From Anaerolineae bacterium (GTDB lineage Bacteria > Chloroflexota > Anaerolineae > B4-G1 > SLSP01), in NCBI GenBank assembly GCA_021159805.1, contig JAGHDT010000574.1, positions 1-5,905 of the forward strand: a stretch of DNA of 5,905 nucleotides, read 5' to 3'. The translations under genes were made by a program, and so were the position numbers. The notes under the pieces were generated by a model. It was not told the origin of the DNA, did not search any database, and worked only from the letters and a program-made list of their open reading frames with translations. Positions 5,422 through 5,905 of this stretch are shown piece by piece. The number at the start of each line of letters is the position of its first letter. Within the stretch, counting starts at the first letter, position 1.

Positions 5422-5830
5422 CACCAACATCCTTGTCTACGCCTACGATCAACGCGCGCCGAACAAACAGCGTCGTGCCATCGAGGTCCTGAATCGCGTG
5501 CGCGAGTCTCAGAGCGGGGTGGTGACCGCGCAGGTACTGTCGGAATTCTACGTCGCGGCCACACGGAAGCTCAAGCCTCCGCTGACGCCGGCGCAGGCAG
5601 GGGCGCAACTGCGCGTCTTTGCGGCACAGTGGCCGGTACTCCCCATCACCGAGACCGTCGTATTGCTGGCAGCGTGCCGCACGCAGGACTACCACATACA
5701 TTTCTGGGACGCGCAGATTTGGGCCAGTGCTCGCCTGCACGGCATCCCCCTGATCTATAGCGAGGATTTCAACCCGGGCGCTGTTATCGAGGATGTGCGG
5801 TTTGTGAACCCGTTGGTGGCGGACGCGTGA
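5402..5830 (+). CDS. vapC: VapC-family PIN-domain toxin (ribonuclease)
   Basis: A 142-residue PIN protein of ordinary VapC length. Catalytic acids are D7 in RILIDTNILVYAYD, E48 in TAQVLSEFYVAATRK, and D103 in FWDAQIWASA, with E121/D122 in LIYSEDFNPG as the fourth site. The set is complete, so an active Mg-dependent RNase is expected; its RNA target is not predictable. ATG 5402 lies within the last codons of vapB, in another frame, so translation is coupled; the local ribosome site is weak. A start at 5327 would add 25 residues without PIN similarity and is rejected. It differs clearly in sequence from the PIN protein at 4540, so the two are not a recent duplication. Confidence 0.92.
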   Translation: MSRILIDTNILVYAYDQRAPNKQRRAIEVLNRVRESQSGVVTAQVLSEFYVAATRKLKPPLTPAQAGAQLRVFAAQWPVLPITETVVLLAACRTQDYHIHFWDAQIWASARLHGIPLIYSEDFNPGAVIEDVRFVNPLVADA

Positions 5831-5864
5831 GTTATGAGACATCCAGTGACGACAATGAGAGAAC

Positions 5865-5871
5865 AAAGGAG
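5865..5871 (+). promoter_or_regulatory. Shine-Dalgarno of the gene at the right edge
   Basis: AAAGGAG, 8 nt before ATG 5880. It supports a real start there over the in-frame alternatives from ATG 5834 and 5855, which lack a comparable site. Confidence 0.6.
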
Positions 5872-5879
5872 CAACATCC

Positions 5880-5905
5880 ATGAATCGAAACTTGCCGGAC
5901 CAAGC
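5880..5905 (+). CDS. start of a further gene, product unknown
   Basis: Only eight full codons are in the window (MNRNLPDQ, then a partial codon), too few to identify. The call rests on the good ribosome site AAAGGAG at proper spacing and on the position 49 bases after vapC on the same strand, which would allow co-transcription with the toxin operon. A frame from ATG 5834 (beginning MRHPVTTM) is also open to the edge and cannot be fully excluded. Confidence 0.5.

Overview
The window looks like chromosomal DNA from a moderately GC-rich bacterium with normal Shine-Dalgarno starts. A bacterial GH3-type ligase, a 7TM-like sensor start and several PIN toxin modules together would fit a Chloroflexota-like or similar environmental lineage. 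This is an inference from gene content; no marker gene fixes the taxon.

Layout. Bases 1-2676 hold a minus-strand operon of three genes, in transcription order: a class I SAM-dependent methyltransferase (1951-2676), a GH3-family acyl-adenylate/amido synthetase (310-1902), and the first 85 codons of a polytopic membrane protein (1-255) that may be the N-terminal sensor part of a histidine kinase. The gaps are 48 and 54 bases. The methyltransferase gene is preceded by two perfect inverted repeats (12-bp and 18-bp stems, each with a 9-nt loop) and a plausible promoter at 2850-2879. If that promoter is right, the 18-bp hairpin sits at the very 5' end of the mRNA.

Bases 2880-3430 are a gene-free divergent intergenic region. 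It contains a 15-bp tandem duplication and a diverged direct repeat family.

Bases 3432-5830 hold two back-to-back plus-strand toxin-antitoxin-like operons. The first has a near-consensus sigma70 promoter whose -35 and -10 boxes are overlapped by an 8-bp inverted repeat. It encodes a 355-aa XRE repressor fused to an ImmA/IrrE zinc protease domain, with an antitoxin-like C-terminal tail, and then an overlapping PIN-domain nuclease gene. The second is a VapBC pair (ribbon-helix-helix antitoxin and PIN toxin, overlapping by 20 bases) with its own inverted-repeat operator around an extended -10 promoter. A further plus-strand gene starts at 5880 and runs off the end.

How the genes may work together. 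The minus operon is probably a small-molecule conjugation and methylation unit with a membrane sensor. The plus operons are stress or defence modules. In the first, the regulator could repress its own promoter, neutralise the PIN nuclease, and release both by ImmA-type proteolysis. That mechanism is a hypothesis. The unit I would check first is the XRE-ImmA-tail/PIN pair.
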